Assembly (NCBI GenBank): GCA_032358255.1
Contig: JAULBX010030928.1
Location: 62,001 to 126,000, forward strand
Source of the DNA: Heterotrichella gracilis
Taxonomy: Eukaryota; Sar; Xanthophyceae; Tribonematales; Xanthonemataceae
Reading direction: 5' to 3'
Length of the DNA stretch: 64,000 nucleotides
Each line of letters starts with the position of its first letter. Position 1 is the stretch's first letter. Of the stretch, positions 11,801 to 23,052 are shown piece by piece. The position numbers and the translations under genes are program-made. Under the pieces are notes generated by a model. The model was not told the DNA's origin and ran no database searches. It was given only the letters and a program-made list of their open reading frames with translations.

Positions 11801-13990
11801 TCTGAGTATTCCCAAATTTGAACATGCACACACGGTGCCACTCCCCCTAGTACCTCCACTCCTGTCCCCCCTACGTAGCACTCACGCACCATGGATGGCC
11901 CCGTGGTACAGGCTCCTGCCCCGACGCCCAGGATATGCTTGACGCACACAACTGGATGCGCTCCCGCCACGGCTCAGTCCCCCTGGCCTGGGACCCAGCC
12001 CTGGCGCAGCGTGCGCAGGCATACGCGCAGAAGATGGCGGACTCTACTGGCTGCACGTGAGTGGGGGTGGGGGTGGGTGGTGCTGCATGATGCCGAAAAC
12101 ATTGCGCTGCGCACCCCCTTGCCCATAAACCCTTACCCACCCCAGAAACCCCACATCACAAACCCTAGAACATATACCCTAAACCTTATTCCTCAACGAC
12201 CACAACAGACCTGAAACCCTAAATCTAACCCCTGCCACCTCTTCTGCAGCAACATCTGGCACGACGATGAGCGCGGCACCGATGGCGAAAACATTGCGCT
12301 GCGCACTCCCTTGCCCCCCGCCCAGACGCGCTGCATGACTGTCATGAGCGCCTTCTATGACGATGAGCTGGTGCAGTACCAGTTCACAAAGAGCCCCACC
12401 TGGGACAACGAGGCCAGTGCAGTGGGCCACTTCACGCAGATTGTGTGGAGGGCTACGCGGCGCATCGGCTGCGGCATGGCCACATGCGGGTGAGTGTGTG
12501 TGAGGGGGGCTGTATTGGTGGTTGAGATAGGCGTGGATGTATCACTGTTTTATGTAATGGGGAAACATTTTATATTTAAATACACAACTGCTTTTTTTAT
12601 GTTGAACGTTATCTCTAAGAATGGTGTATCACTTTCTGGTGGCAATATTTTCGCAGCAGTCCTTCCAGGGGCCTTCTACTTGGCCCCCGCCACCCGGCGT
12701 TGCAAGAGTCCTAATTCTTTGCAACAGCGCCCTTCCCTGCTCACCATAGGTGGTATGCCCCACTTGCAGGCAGAACCTGGGTGTGATCGTTGACTGCCGC
12801 TTTGGCAGCCAGGGCAACCAGTGGCGGGACGACTTCATATTGCAGAACGTGAAGCCACCCATCCCTGGGGGCATGGTGGCGCCCGCACCCCCGCCGCCCG
12901 TGCCTGCGCAGCGTCAGATTGCACCCTTTCCCACCGACAGCACCGGAGGTGAGTGGACCAGTGCCATGGCTGTGCTGGTGCCAGCTATGAGAAAACAAGT
13001 GGAAGGTTCAGGGAAAATAATCATCAAATGAAAAATACAAAAAAAGACAATACACAAGATTCCTCCATTTCATAGCAACTCTACATAAATGGCACGTGAC
13101 GCTCGTGGACGCGTTACACGCTATCCTCGCATGCAAGTATGAGCACTCCCTCCTTGTTAATTTTCACTCAACTTGAACCCTGCCCTCCCCACCCTTGCAG
13201 GCAACTGCGCCCTGGACGACAGCCGCTCCATGCTGGACAACATCAACGGCAAGCGGGCGGCACACGCCTCCCCTCCCCTGCAGTGGAACACCTCCCTTGC
13301 CACCATGGCCCAGCAGTGGGCCGACTACCTGGCACAGAACAGCTGCGGCAAGACTCAGATCCCCTCAGGCAATGCCAAGTGGCTCACCACACTGGCCACG
13401 GGGTACCAGTACGGGCCCCTGCACCTGTGCTCATTCGCGGCTGACTACTGGTGAGTCATGCCAAACCACTGGAGAGGGAAAAACACCAATTAAATTTTAC
13501 AATATATAGAGCAACTCCTACCTCTCCCTCCCCCCTTTATATATTCATAAGAAGTAAAATAAGAACTAGATCCTGGTGGTGTGTGGGTGGCCAGCATGGA
13601 TGGTTGGCGGGGAGAGGCTGGTCCTTGTTGCCGACGTATAGCTGTAGCTGTCACATGGCAAGTCTGCATCCTGACTGCATGCTGCTCTGGCCTGTTGGGT
13701 GCGAATAAAATCACCACATCCACCAATCAACCCCCCTTCCTCCCACCCCCAGGTACGGTCGCGGCGCCAACTACCGCTACACCTCCTCCCCTGCCGACGA
13801 TAACAACTTCAACCCCAACGCGCTGTTCACCTCCCTGGTGTGGGACTGGGCAACCGACTTTGGCTGCGGGGTGTCTGACTGCACCTCGGCCAGTGGCGCC
13901 CCCACCAACATGCTGGTGTGCCACGTGTGGCCCGTGACATCGTCCTGGAGCAACAGCCTGCTGCTGGGGAATGTGCACCCACCGCAGTAG
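8843..13990 (+). CDS. Secreted hydroxyproline-rich-type protein with two CAP (SCP/PR-1) domains
   Basis: Predicted extracellular matrix or secreted protein. Exons 8843-8872, 9251-9311, 9709-10005, 10355-10493, 10859-11130, 11313-11609, 11912-12056, 12250-12489, 12770-12948, 13201-13450 and 13753-13990 join in phase to 715 residues. A signal peptide (VCCLVLLVAMGCSGVAAQ) spans the exon 1-2 junction. Then come an acidic region with repeated VG(A/V)QWGQ-like motifs (30-175), a Lys/Pro-rich stalk of SPPPKKS type (176-266), a linker, CAP domain 1 (about 370-510), a Pro-rich hinge and CAP domain 2 (about 555-710). CAP 1 keeps LDAHNWMRSRHG, GENI, GHFTQIVW and the IGCG...C end. CAP 2 keeps the fold pattern (LQWNTSLATMAQQWADYL, DFGCGVSDC) but has LFTSLVW instead of HFTQIVW and no GEN, so its metal site is probably lost. 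Intron 7 holds a stray copy of exon 8 sequence. Confidence 0.88.
12089..12240 (+). repeat. Intronic copy of downstream exon segment plus telomere-like run
   Basis: The segment 12089-12123 (TGCCGAAAACATTGCGCTGC and onward) repeats exon positions 12281-12315 with a few changes. It is followed by CCCTAAA-like units up to the real acceptor at 12249. The copy is non-coding in its present place. Confidence 0.8.
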
Positions 13991-15575
13991 ACCTTGGCTA
14001 GGGTGAAGAGCAAGTGGTGTAAGACCCTAGCTCGGGTGTTGATGTGGACGGGGACCCCCTCATGAAGCAACAGCCCACCGCAGTATTCCCTGGCTAGGGT
14101 GTGCAGGAGGCGTGGTGGATCCTCGCTAGGGTTTGCAGCAGGTGCAGTAGACCCTAGTTAGGGTGTTGATGTGGCCAGCGCAGCGGGGAGCATGTTGATG
14201 GGTAGGTAGTATCTGCAGCAGCCGGGTTGCCACGAGGAAGCCTAGGAGAGGGGCATCCCTGGCGTGGTGAACCCACGTTGGAGGTCATGAATTTGGGTGC
14301 CATTAGACGGAATGCGTGGTGCACACCCTTCTTGCTGTGGGATCTGGATTCAAGCCAACGTACAGCAGGAAAGTTTTTTGTCAAATGTTGCAAGCCATGG
14401 CTTTGAAGGGTACGGGCATGCAGAATTGAATTGAACGCGCGCTGAACATAATCATGTTGTTTTGTGAGGCAGCCCCATATAACTATTGTGTTGCAAAGCA
14501 AATGAATTAGCACAATATTTTTCTGAATGTGTATGCCTTGCATGGATTCACTGGCAGTGACACTTGATAGTTTGGTGTTGTGAAAGCACTTAAGTTTCCC
14601 AAGAAAACGTATTATTAGATGTAGCTCTAGATTATAACTATGACGATGGCGGCTGGGAATGCCTTTTAATTTGTTTGTTAGTTTTGAACATAACTATGAG
14701 CCAGCGCTCTACAATAACTAGACTCAGTTCCAGTAGCCTGATTTGACGTAGACTAGCATATTAGCAAGAAGTTGTAACACCAGTAGCTCGTATCAGTCGT
14801 AGACCGGTGATCTTGTGTGCTGCTGGGGCGTGTGATGCGTGGTGATGTGAAATGCCATTGCCATGCCCATCGCATGCCACAGGCGGGCATGCACCGAAGG
14901 TGGGCTGGACAAAAAAAATCCCAGCTGTTCTGCTGGCATTGTGTCTCTCTGGACAGGAAGCTCCATACTTTCCAGTTCAAGATTCACCTTCTGAGAAACA
15001 AAGCCCGCCGGCCGCTCATAGGTGGACGGCGGGGGCCACCCATCACCACGACGCATCGCATTTCATTATTTTGCTTGAAGCAAACGTCGTTTACCACACT
15101 GTGTATCATATATGCCAAACGACCTGTACATCTGCAAATGGTGCCTGAGGTCCGACTAAGCCGTGCAGAGACTCCATACCTTATCTCGGTTTAGTTGTGC
15201 AAAACGCATGCATATAACCTTCACGTGTTTGCGTCACGCCTTGACCACAATTCCTGACCCGTAAAGCCGGCCATTGCCACTTTCCAAACTAGAAGCTACT
15301 TCTCGCTTCTTGCATGGCGTTCCCAACTCTTTTTCCAAGGTGTTGGTAGCGATGGATAGGTGTCGGAGTTTGGCTGTGGACGGGGGAACACGCAGTACAA
15401 TGCACTGAGCACAACAGCCATACACGAGGGAAGGCTCGCTTGGCAATGTTAAATCCTTGAAAAGCTGCGTTGTACTTACCAGCCATCCTTGATTGCCCTC
15501 TACCGATACCACACGACACCAAGAGGCAGGACAGCAGCACCTCTGTAGACTATTCCTTGGCAGGGTCTGTGCACG
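13991..15575. other. Intergenic with short degenerate repeats
   Basis: Between 13983 and 14165 a roughly 20-30 bp motif built on GTAGACCCTAGCTAGGGTG-like sequence recurs about five times at uneven spacing, starting at the CAP gene stop. A TGTAA at 14018-14022, 28 bp past the stop, is a candidate chlorophyte polyadenylation signal. The rest (14200-15575) shows no recognisable gene. Confidence 0.5.
14018..14022 (+). promoter_or_regulatory. Candidate TGTAA poly(A) signal
   Basis: TGTAA, the usual green-algal polyadenylation element, 28 bp after the CAP gene stop. The motif is short and occurs by chance, so this rests on position only. Confidence 0.35.
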
Positions 15576-18500
15576 ATGGAGGGCCGTGTGGCTGTGCTGG
15601 CGCTGTGCATGCTGCTGGCGGGCAGCGTCAACACCATTGCTACAAAGTACCAGGTAGGCAGCCACCCACTGCACCACCACCAACACCACCACCACCAGCC
15701 TAGTCGCCCTGCTGGTGCTTGGTGCTTACCCAGGCACTCACATTATCCAACGCTATTGATTCACCGCCTTGCTTCATCCTCGGAATGTCAGGGCTCCTGC
15801 TCTTACTGCCCAGTGCACAGTCCAGGGTTGTATCCTTGCCTCCATGCCATGGGTACATGCCTCAGTGTGCACAAAACAAAGCCAACCACCAGGCCCTGAG
15901 CCACTGCACTGATGCACCTCTGCACAGCGCATGTGTGGCGTGTCACCTGTGCTCCATTGTACCACTGTGGCTCTGCTGCCCCTCCCACAGGAGCCTCCGA
16001 TTGATCTACCCACGCCTCCACACCCCACACTACCCCCCCTCCCTTCACACACGCGCACACTCTACCACCAGCAATGCACCACCACCTGCACCAACCCCAC
16101 CAACACAATCCATATCCTCCGACCCTAATGCAAAAACCCACCATCCGCTGCTCCACTGCCCGTCAACCCACCCCCCACCCCCTGCAGGACATGGTTATTG
16201 TTGGCCAGACCTCCTCGGGGGACGCCATATATTTTCGCCACCCCGCATTCCAATCAGCAATAATGTTTGCTGGCGAGGCGTGCTGCCTGGTGGCGTACGG
16301 AATATACAGGTTGGTATAATGGAATGTGTCGAGTTGTTAGGGTTTTAGGGGATTGAAGAGGGGTTTCTGCACACCTTTTGTATGTGCATATAGGGCGAAT
16401 GCCGCTCTCTGCTTGTCTCCCGCGATGGGAAGCCGCTCCGCCTAGGAGCTGCCTTTGGTATATCTGTAAATGCAGCATGAATTTTATCACTGGTGTGCCA
16501 TGGTGGTGTGCAGGCTGGTGCGGCGGCGGCGGGCGGACGGTGGTGGCGGTGTGGAGGGTGGGGCTGCCGGCGCCAAGCCTCCCCGGCAGTGGAACATGAT
16601 CCTGGCTGTGTTTGCACTGCCCGCGCTGTGCGATGCCACCGGTACCACGTTGCTGAATGTGGGGCTGTTCTACACGTGAGTGGGGGTGGGGTGTTTGGGG
16701 TTGCTTTGCGCGTGCGTTGGAAGGGGAGGAATTATAATGAAGGTGGGGTTGGTCACCTCCTGAATGGAACGGGGTGGGGGGGCATGGGGATGTTTTGCAT
16801 GTGCATGTGCAGATGCATGGGGGGTGGGGGAGGGCGTGCGTGGTTGAATCCCACCCCTGGTCCCTCCGAGGGTGGTGTCATTGCATGCCACCGGGGCTGT
16901 CTACACGTGGGTGGGAGGGATGCTGGTGCTGATTTACATGTGCTGAAAGGGACGGGGTGCATGCGGCTGTTTGGTATGTGTGGTGGAGGTGGGTGGTGAT
17001 GGACATCGGGTTGTTTAGCACGTGTGTGAATGGCAGGGGCCGTGGCACGCCCAGCACTGTTTAGAGTTTAGGGTCTAGGGTTTATCTGTCAGGGTTTAGG
17101 GTGACACGCCTAGCATGGCATGGTGCAGGCTGTGATAGCAAACCAGCAACTGATAACTGGTTGGAGGCAGCATGTGTGTTCAACCTGGGTGTGCTTACTC
17201 AGACGCAAAGAGCGGGTCAGCACGTCCTGCTTGCTCATGAATGCTGCTCCCAACTGCCTATTTGAATGTTGGGCTTGCTGACTAAGCCTGACCTGGGCCA
17301 TGCCAGGCGCCCACCGCACCCTGCTCCTACGCCAGGGTTTATCCTACACCAAAACTTTAAACCTAACCCCATCCCAAGCCTGCGGCAACGCCAGCATTTT
17401 TCAGATGCTGCACAGCATCCTGCAGCTACGCTAGGGTGTACCCTCACCAATAATCCTGAAACCCTAAACTCACCCCCACCCCCGCCCTGCAGCTACGCCA
17501 GCACCTTCCAGATGCTGTGCGGCACCCTGCAGCTACCCTAGAATATACCCTACACAAACCCTAAAACTCTAAAACTCTGAACCCCACTTCCACGCTGCAG
17601 CTACGCCAGCACCTTCCAGATGCTGCGCGGCACCCTGCAGCTACCCTAGAATANNNNNNNNNNNNNNNNNNNNNNNNNNNNNNNNNNNNNNNNNNNNNNN
17701 NNNNNNNNNNNNNNNNNNNNNNNNNNNNNNNNNNNNNNNNNNNNNNNNNNNNNAAACCCTAAAACTCTAAAACCCTGAACCCCACTTCCACGCTGCAGCT
17801 ACGCCAGCACCTTCCAGATGCTGCGCGGCAATTTGCAGCTACCCTAGAATATACCCTACACAAACCCTAACACTCTAAAACCCTGAACCCCACTTCCACG
17901 CTGCAGCTACGCCAGCACCTTCCAGATGCTGCGCGGCACCCTGCAGCTACCCTAGAATATACCCTACACAAACCCTAAAACTCTAAAACCCTGAACCCCA
18001 CTTCCACGCTGCAGCTACGCCAGCACCTTCCAGATGCTGCGCGGCACCCTGGTGCTCTTTGCCGGCGCCCTGACCATCGTCATATTACACCGCCCCCTGC
18101 ACGCGCACCACTGGATGGGCATGGTGCTCATCTGCGCGGGGGCGGCCCTGGTGGGGGCCTCGTCCATACTTTATGACCCCGACTTGCTGCCGGATGACGG
18201 TTATGATGGCGGGGAAGGGGGGGCGGGCGCTCGCGGGGGCGTGGGCGGGCTGGTGGTGAGTGGCCGGGGGAGGAAGGGGTGTTTGGGGAAGGGGTATAGC
18301 ACTTATGGTCCGCAGCGGCTCATTTGTAGTGCTGCTGCTGCTGGTGTTGGCGGTTGTTTGGTGCGCACTGGTTGTGGGCAGCGCACGCGCCCACCTGTGA
18401 ATCATATTCCAGCATATGCAAAATAGCTTGCTATCACCTTCCCCAGGCCGTAATGAACCACAAACTGTAAACCTCAAACCCTAAAGCCAGCACCTTCCCC

Positions 18501-20526
18501 TCCCACAGGCCTCGCTCTTTGGGTCTGCCCCCCCCGCACCCCCCGGCGCCACCAACCCCCTCCTCGGTGACCTGCTGGTGGTGGCGGCCCAGCTAGCGGC
18601 AGCTGCCCAGTTCATTGTCGAAGAGAAGTTCCTGTCAAAGTACCGAGTGCCTGCGCTGATGGCGGTGGGGGTGGAGGGGCTGTGGGGCCTGGCGGTGTTT
18701 GGGGCCGCGCTGCCGGTGCTTGCGAGGGCCAAGGGGAGGGATGGGCTGCCGTTTGACGACATTGGCGAGGCGTTCAGGGTGGGTGGGGGGTGGAGGGGAG
18801 GGGAGGCACAATGTGGTGTTGGTTCCCATTGCTTTTCAATGTATACCAGATGATGGTACCAGATGATGGTTGTGGGTTAGTTGGTCGTGTGTTCTACCTG
18901 CTGTGAATTTAGCTGGTTGCGGTAGCTGGTCGGGAGTAGGTTCTCACCAACAAGAGCATGGCCATTTCAGTGCTGCCACGTGCTGCGTCAATCCGCCATC
19001 ATACCTGTCCTCCCATGCCCACCTCATCTCCTTCTTACCTCTCCACCTGTCTTCCCATGCCCAACTTCGCACCCCTTGTCCCCCCACGATCCACTCACCC
19101 ACCCACCCACCCCTCCACCCGCAGCTCCTGTCCGTCAGCCGCCCCATCCTGCTGTCCACCCTTGCCCAGCTGGTGTCCATTGCCTTCCTCAACTTCTTTG
19201 GGGTGAGCGTCACCAAGAGGCTCAGCGGGGCGGCGCGCGCAACCATCGACGCCTGCCGCACGCTGTTTGTGTGGCTGTCGTGCGTGGCGCTTGGCTGGGA
19301 GCACTTCCACACGCTGCAGGTGGGCAGGGGTGGGGGTGTGGGGTTGCATGAGCACATGACGAGGGTGTGGGGGGGAGAGATATGTTTACAGAAACTTCGA
19401 GACAGTCAAGTGGGAGCCAACCCGGGCTCATTAGATTGTTGGAGGTGTTTGGTAATCATACAATGTAATAGAATACAGTAATTTATATATGTTGATTGTG
19501 TTTTTGCAGATCATCGGCTTTGTGGTGCTTGTGAGCGGCACCTCTCTGTACAACGAGCTGCTGCGCGCATGCCTGCCACTGCCGGACCCGCAGGCACCCC
19601 AGGCCAGGGGGGGGCAGAGGGAGCCGCTGCTCACACCCTACAGGTGGGCGGGGGAATGGGGATTACAAGGTCCAGTTCCAGCTACTGCGAGCTGTCCAAT
19701 GGGGATGGAGCGCTGCCCTTTGGCGTGTTGTATAGAGTATAGAGTCACGTTGGGGTGACCTGAGCACGCGTTCAACACACTGCTCATGCAGGCTTTCAGT
19801 TTGCTGCTGCCAGTGTCACAAAACACTGCCTAAAATACCTGGCATACCAGTGTTACCATACACCCCTGAGAAGGTGTTCCTTCCCTGTCCAGGCAAGATG
19901 GGGCCGGCATCGCCATTGACGGAGGGGCTGCAGGCGGTCGCCCGCCCCTTCCCCCGCAGGGTGCGCGTTTGGCCGCTGCGCGCCCCCGCTCCATCTTTGA
20001 CATGTACAGCCTGGCTAGGTCGCTCAGGGTGGGGCCAGCGGCATTCTCGCCGCACAGCCTGGCGTCAGGTGGGTGGGGTGGTGATGGGGTACTTTGGGGA
20101 AATGGGCACAGGGCGTGGGAGTGTGCTTGCAAAAGCAACTTTCTGGTTGGCAACATCACCACAGCAGGTTGCATTTGTGTGCCGTCTGGCATGCTGGATG
20201 TCTTGGCTTGGGCTGATGGCTTGAATTGATAAAATACGATTCCCCCTCCTGTTGCCGCAGGTCCCATGGGTGCCCTGCCCATCACCACCTCATTCGCGTC
20301 AGTGGCGTCTGCCTCCTCACTCTTGGAGGGCTCCCTTGCATCCTCCTACTCCCCATCCTCCATGCGCACGGGGGATGACGCACTGGCGCAGAGCGTGCAG
20401 TATGCGCAGGGGCTAAGGGGGGCGCAGCAGGGCGACTGGCAAGGGGAGGGGGGTGCAGTGGGCAACGGGCAGGGTGACGGGGTGTCAGGGGGCGAGGTTG
20501 GTCAACAAGGGCGGCCACAGAGGTGA
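15576..20526 (+). CDS. SLC35F6-like drug/metabolite-type transporter
   Basis: Predicted multi-pass carrier of the SLC35F6 (C2orf18/ANT2-binding) group in the drug/metabolite transporter superfamily, probably on an endomembrane or lysosome-like organelle; substrate unknown. Exons 15576-15653, 16188-16309, 16514-16675, 18015-18255, 18509-18778, 19125-19319, 19510-19643, 19893-20068 and 20261-20526 give 547 residues. Family landmarks: an N-terminal first helix LLAGSVNTIATKYQ, FRHPAFQSAIMFAGEACCL, ALCDATGTTLLNVGL, the spliced TYASTFQMLRGTLVLFAG, HHWMGMVLICAGAALVGAS, AAQFIVEEKFLSKYRVP, NFFGVSVTKRLSGAARATIDACRT and IIGFVVLVSGTSLYNE. About 145 extra C-terminal residues after the last helix are Gly/Ser-rich and probably cytosolic. 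Intron 3 is swollen by a satellite that repeats the start of exon 4. Start chosen at the first ATG of the hydrophobic helix. Confidence 0.9.
17381..18014 (+). repeat. 108-bp satellite carrying a splice acceptor and exon-4 start
   Basis: Units repeat every 108 bp (CAG of CTGCAGCTACGCC at 17490, 17598, 17796, 17904 and the true acceptor at 18012). Each unit contains an acceptor, about 13 codons equal to the start of exon 4, then CTGCAGCTACCCTAG and a stretch of CCCTAAA-like sequence. A more diverged copy lies near 17381-17450. A 100-N gap interrupts the array. Only the last unit runs into real exon 4. Confidence 0.92.
17654..17753. other. Assembly gap (100 N)
   Basis: 100 N placeholder inside the 108-bp satellite. 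The spacing of units across it (198 bp) is not a multiple of 108, so the true size is unknown and more units may be missing. Confidence 0.95.
19405..19450 (-). mobile_element. LINE 3'-end remnant, third copy
   Basis: The reverse complement shares CTCCAACA, GAGCCCGGGTTGGCTCCC and flanking bases with the fragments at 2.9 kb and 6.3 kb, but lacks the AAATCTTGTAT tail. It lies in intron 6 of the carrier gene. Confidence 0.45.
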
Positions 20527-21251
20527 TGACAGTGGAATGGTGCCGCACTAGCCGGTTCGACACCCTAGGTGCACAGCGTGTCATCAAGAGAATGCATGGC
20601 ACATCTTGAAATATACTTTAGACCAGGCAATAATTTGTGCATACGGCATGCCGGTCACAGCATGGGTGCCACCATTGGCAATGCGGTAGCAGTGGCGCCC
20701 TGGCACTCGGTGGTTCGGGGGCAGGAGTTTAAGGAGCAGAAGGCGCTGTACACGTGTGAGCCGGGTAAACTTTGTGTCCTCGAGCGCCTTGCTACCAGCT
20801 ACCTTGCTACCCAGGTCTGGCATGGACCACATTGGCGCCAGCTGTGAAGTGGACATACTGGGATTCAGTGATTTATGCTTTGGATGTACCCCATGTACGG
20901 GTCAACAAGTTGTGTGTACCCGATAGAGACTCCTGGCCAATGTTAAAGGAGCATTGATAAGTCAATTTGGGAATATCAAACGATGGTATCGAACTTAAAA
21001 ATATTCTGCGCCAGGAGCAATGGTAGGGGAAAATACTGTTCGCAAACAAAACCTAGCTTGACTCGAGTAGTTACCGTGCACAATGTGCATGCAGCAAGAT
21101 GCATGCATGCATTGGTGGGCAAAAAAGCAGCTTCGAGACAGGCTAAGCATTTACGCGTTTCTTAAGAGAGCTTAACACCAGAGGACGATGAAATACCGCA
21201 GTATGTAAGACTAGTGAACTATTTTGTGCAGCACCAAAACATTAGAGCACG
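20527..21251. other. Intergenic, carrier to TPR gene
   Basis: Both flanking genes are on the plus strand. No exon, RNA gene or clear repeat was recognised. The TPR promoter should lie in the right part. Confidence 0.5.
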
Positions 21252-23052
21252 ATGTCATTGAGGGAGCAAGGCAACGCCCAGTTCAAAGCGGGAAATCATG
21301 AGGAAGCCACTGCTTTGTACACTGTGAGCATTCTAGAGCAGCCAGAAGACGAACTGGCGTACAGGTTCGAACCTTCAGGGTCAGAGCATTCCGTGTTTTG
21401 TATGCATGCACTATGTCGTTGACAACGCAGTGTGCTGTTGTCTCTGCAGCAATCGCAGCGCTGCGTATTTGCAGCTTGACAAGCTCTCACTAGCTCTTGA
21501 AGATGCTGATAAGTGCATTGCGCTCAAGCCCAGCTGGTTCAAGGGATACACCCGGAAGGCAGCTGCACTGGAGAAAGCCGGTCAAACAGCAGAGGTGCAA
21601 GCACAAACCCACTTTCCTTTGGTCCTTCTCCATGCTTACACCATAACATCACACCTATAGTATATACAGTCTATGCACTTGTAAACAGTCCTGCAGACAG
21701 ACTGCAACTTGTAGTACACGCCTACAGCAGTCTAATAGGCAGTTGCCTGCCAGCGTTTTACCCGCTGTTGCAACAGGCACTAACCTGTACACCTCTGCAG
21801 GCCCTGGCTGTGTACAAGACAGCCCTGGAGCTGGAGCCAAGTCAGAAGGAGGTGCGGCAGCAGATCCATCGCCTCACGCCACGCGCGCCCAGCCCGCTTC
21901 GACAGCCAAGGCCGGTAAAGTGCACCTGGTGGTTACCTGGTGGTGGCGACCCTGAAAGCTGCATCTTGCACCATCCCTGCTGTCCGTTCAATCTACCAAT
22001 GGTGTATGCCCCGCCATAGCAGGAGGATGGGTTGGGTAGGGTGGTGCAGCTCACATGGTTTGGGGTGTAGGGTTTCGCAGCTCACAAGAGTACCACTCTC
22101 TGTGCCACCCACCCCATCCCACCCACCCCCCACCCCCCTTCCACCTCCTCAGGAAGCAGCAGCTTCACACTCCGGTGCCCCAGGTCTGCCAGCCTCAAAC
22201 TCCTGGGCTCATGGTCTGCCACAGCAGCAGCAGTACGAGTGGCTGACCGACTGCTACCGCATGCGCGTGGATGATGAGATGGCGTACCAGGGGGATGTGT
22301 GCGGGGTGTATGACCCAGACAGCACGTCCAAGAGCATAGCAGAGGACTTCCTGGTGTTTTGCAAACTGGCAGCGGCGATCGGCGCTATTCCCCGCGAGTA
22401 AGCTTGCTGCTTGCAAGCAATATCAATAATAGTAATAATAATAGAGGATGGTACATGGGTCACTGCCGCACCATCCTGCCTGTGCATAGCTTACATGCTC
22501 GGTGGTGGCATTGCCTGCTGGGTTGCTGGTTGACAATGCTCGGTAACGCCTGATTATCATGCACATGGCGTGATGCAGCCTTCCTTACCATACCCCTCAT
22601 CAAATTCATTTCATGCATGTTTAAAGTGAATATTTACATTATGGATCGTAGTGCATACTTAGTGCTGTCAAGGGTGACCACCTTTTCCTCCCCTATGCCG
22701 CAGGTGGGATTGGGACAAATTCCTGAAGAAGGCTGCCACACTGCTGCCCTACGCCTTTGAGAAAAGCGACGCACACAAGAAGTATGGCGGGGAGAATGTC
22801 TTCAGCGCAATGATGGGAGGCCGCTCGCTGCGTTTCACTGCAGAGGAGGTGTATGGCACCAGTGCCGTGGGCATGCCTGACGAGCAACCAGAGCTTGTGG
22901 AGCTTACGGAGGGGGTGGTGATAGGGCAATGGCGCTGGCTCATGCGTGCCAATGCGACATTGCTGGCTGATGTGGGGGGCAAGAAGGCGTGGGTGGGGCT
23001 GGAGAGGGCGGTGGCAAAATTGCATGTGCCACAAAACCGGCTTTGGGCGTAA
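21252..23052 (+). CDS. TPR-repeat protein with unassigned C-terminal domain
   Basis: Predicted co-chaperone-like or scaffold protein. Exons 21252-21364, 21450-21594, 21801-21914, 22153-22397 and 22704-23052 join in phase to 321 residues. The N-terminal 115 residues form about three tetratricopeptide helical hairpins: LREQGNAQFKAGNHEEATALY, then after splicing AYSNRSAAYLQLDKLSLALEDA, then GYTRKAAALEKAGQTAEALAVYK. The opening resembles the Hsp70/Hsp90-binding TPR domain of STIP1-type proteins. After a Pro/Gln-rich linker comes a C-terminal domain (about 155-321) containing YEWLTDCYRMRVDDEMAY, EDFLVFCKLAAAIGAIPREWDW, LLPYAFEKSDAHKKYGGENVFSA and QWRWLMRANATL, which I do not assign to a named family. 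The first intron donor was set at 21365 because it restores the TPR pattern in phase. Confidence 0.82.

Noticed and set aside
11193-11942. 249-codon open frame on the plus strand
   Set aside because: It overlaps two exons of the CAP gene in the wrong frame. The in-phase frame gives the linker and the start of CAP domain 1.
12168-12240. Chromosome end (telomere)
   Set aside because: TTTAGGG-like units are short, degenerate and spread through introns across the window, with genes on both sides.
17490-18014. CRISPR-like array of regular repeats
   Set aside because: The units are continuous 108-bp tandem copies with no unique spacers, and they match the start of a host exon.
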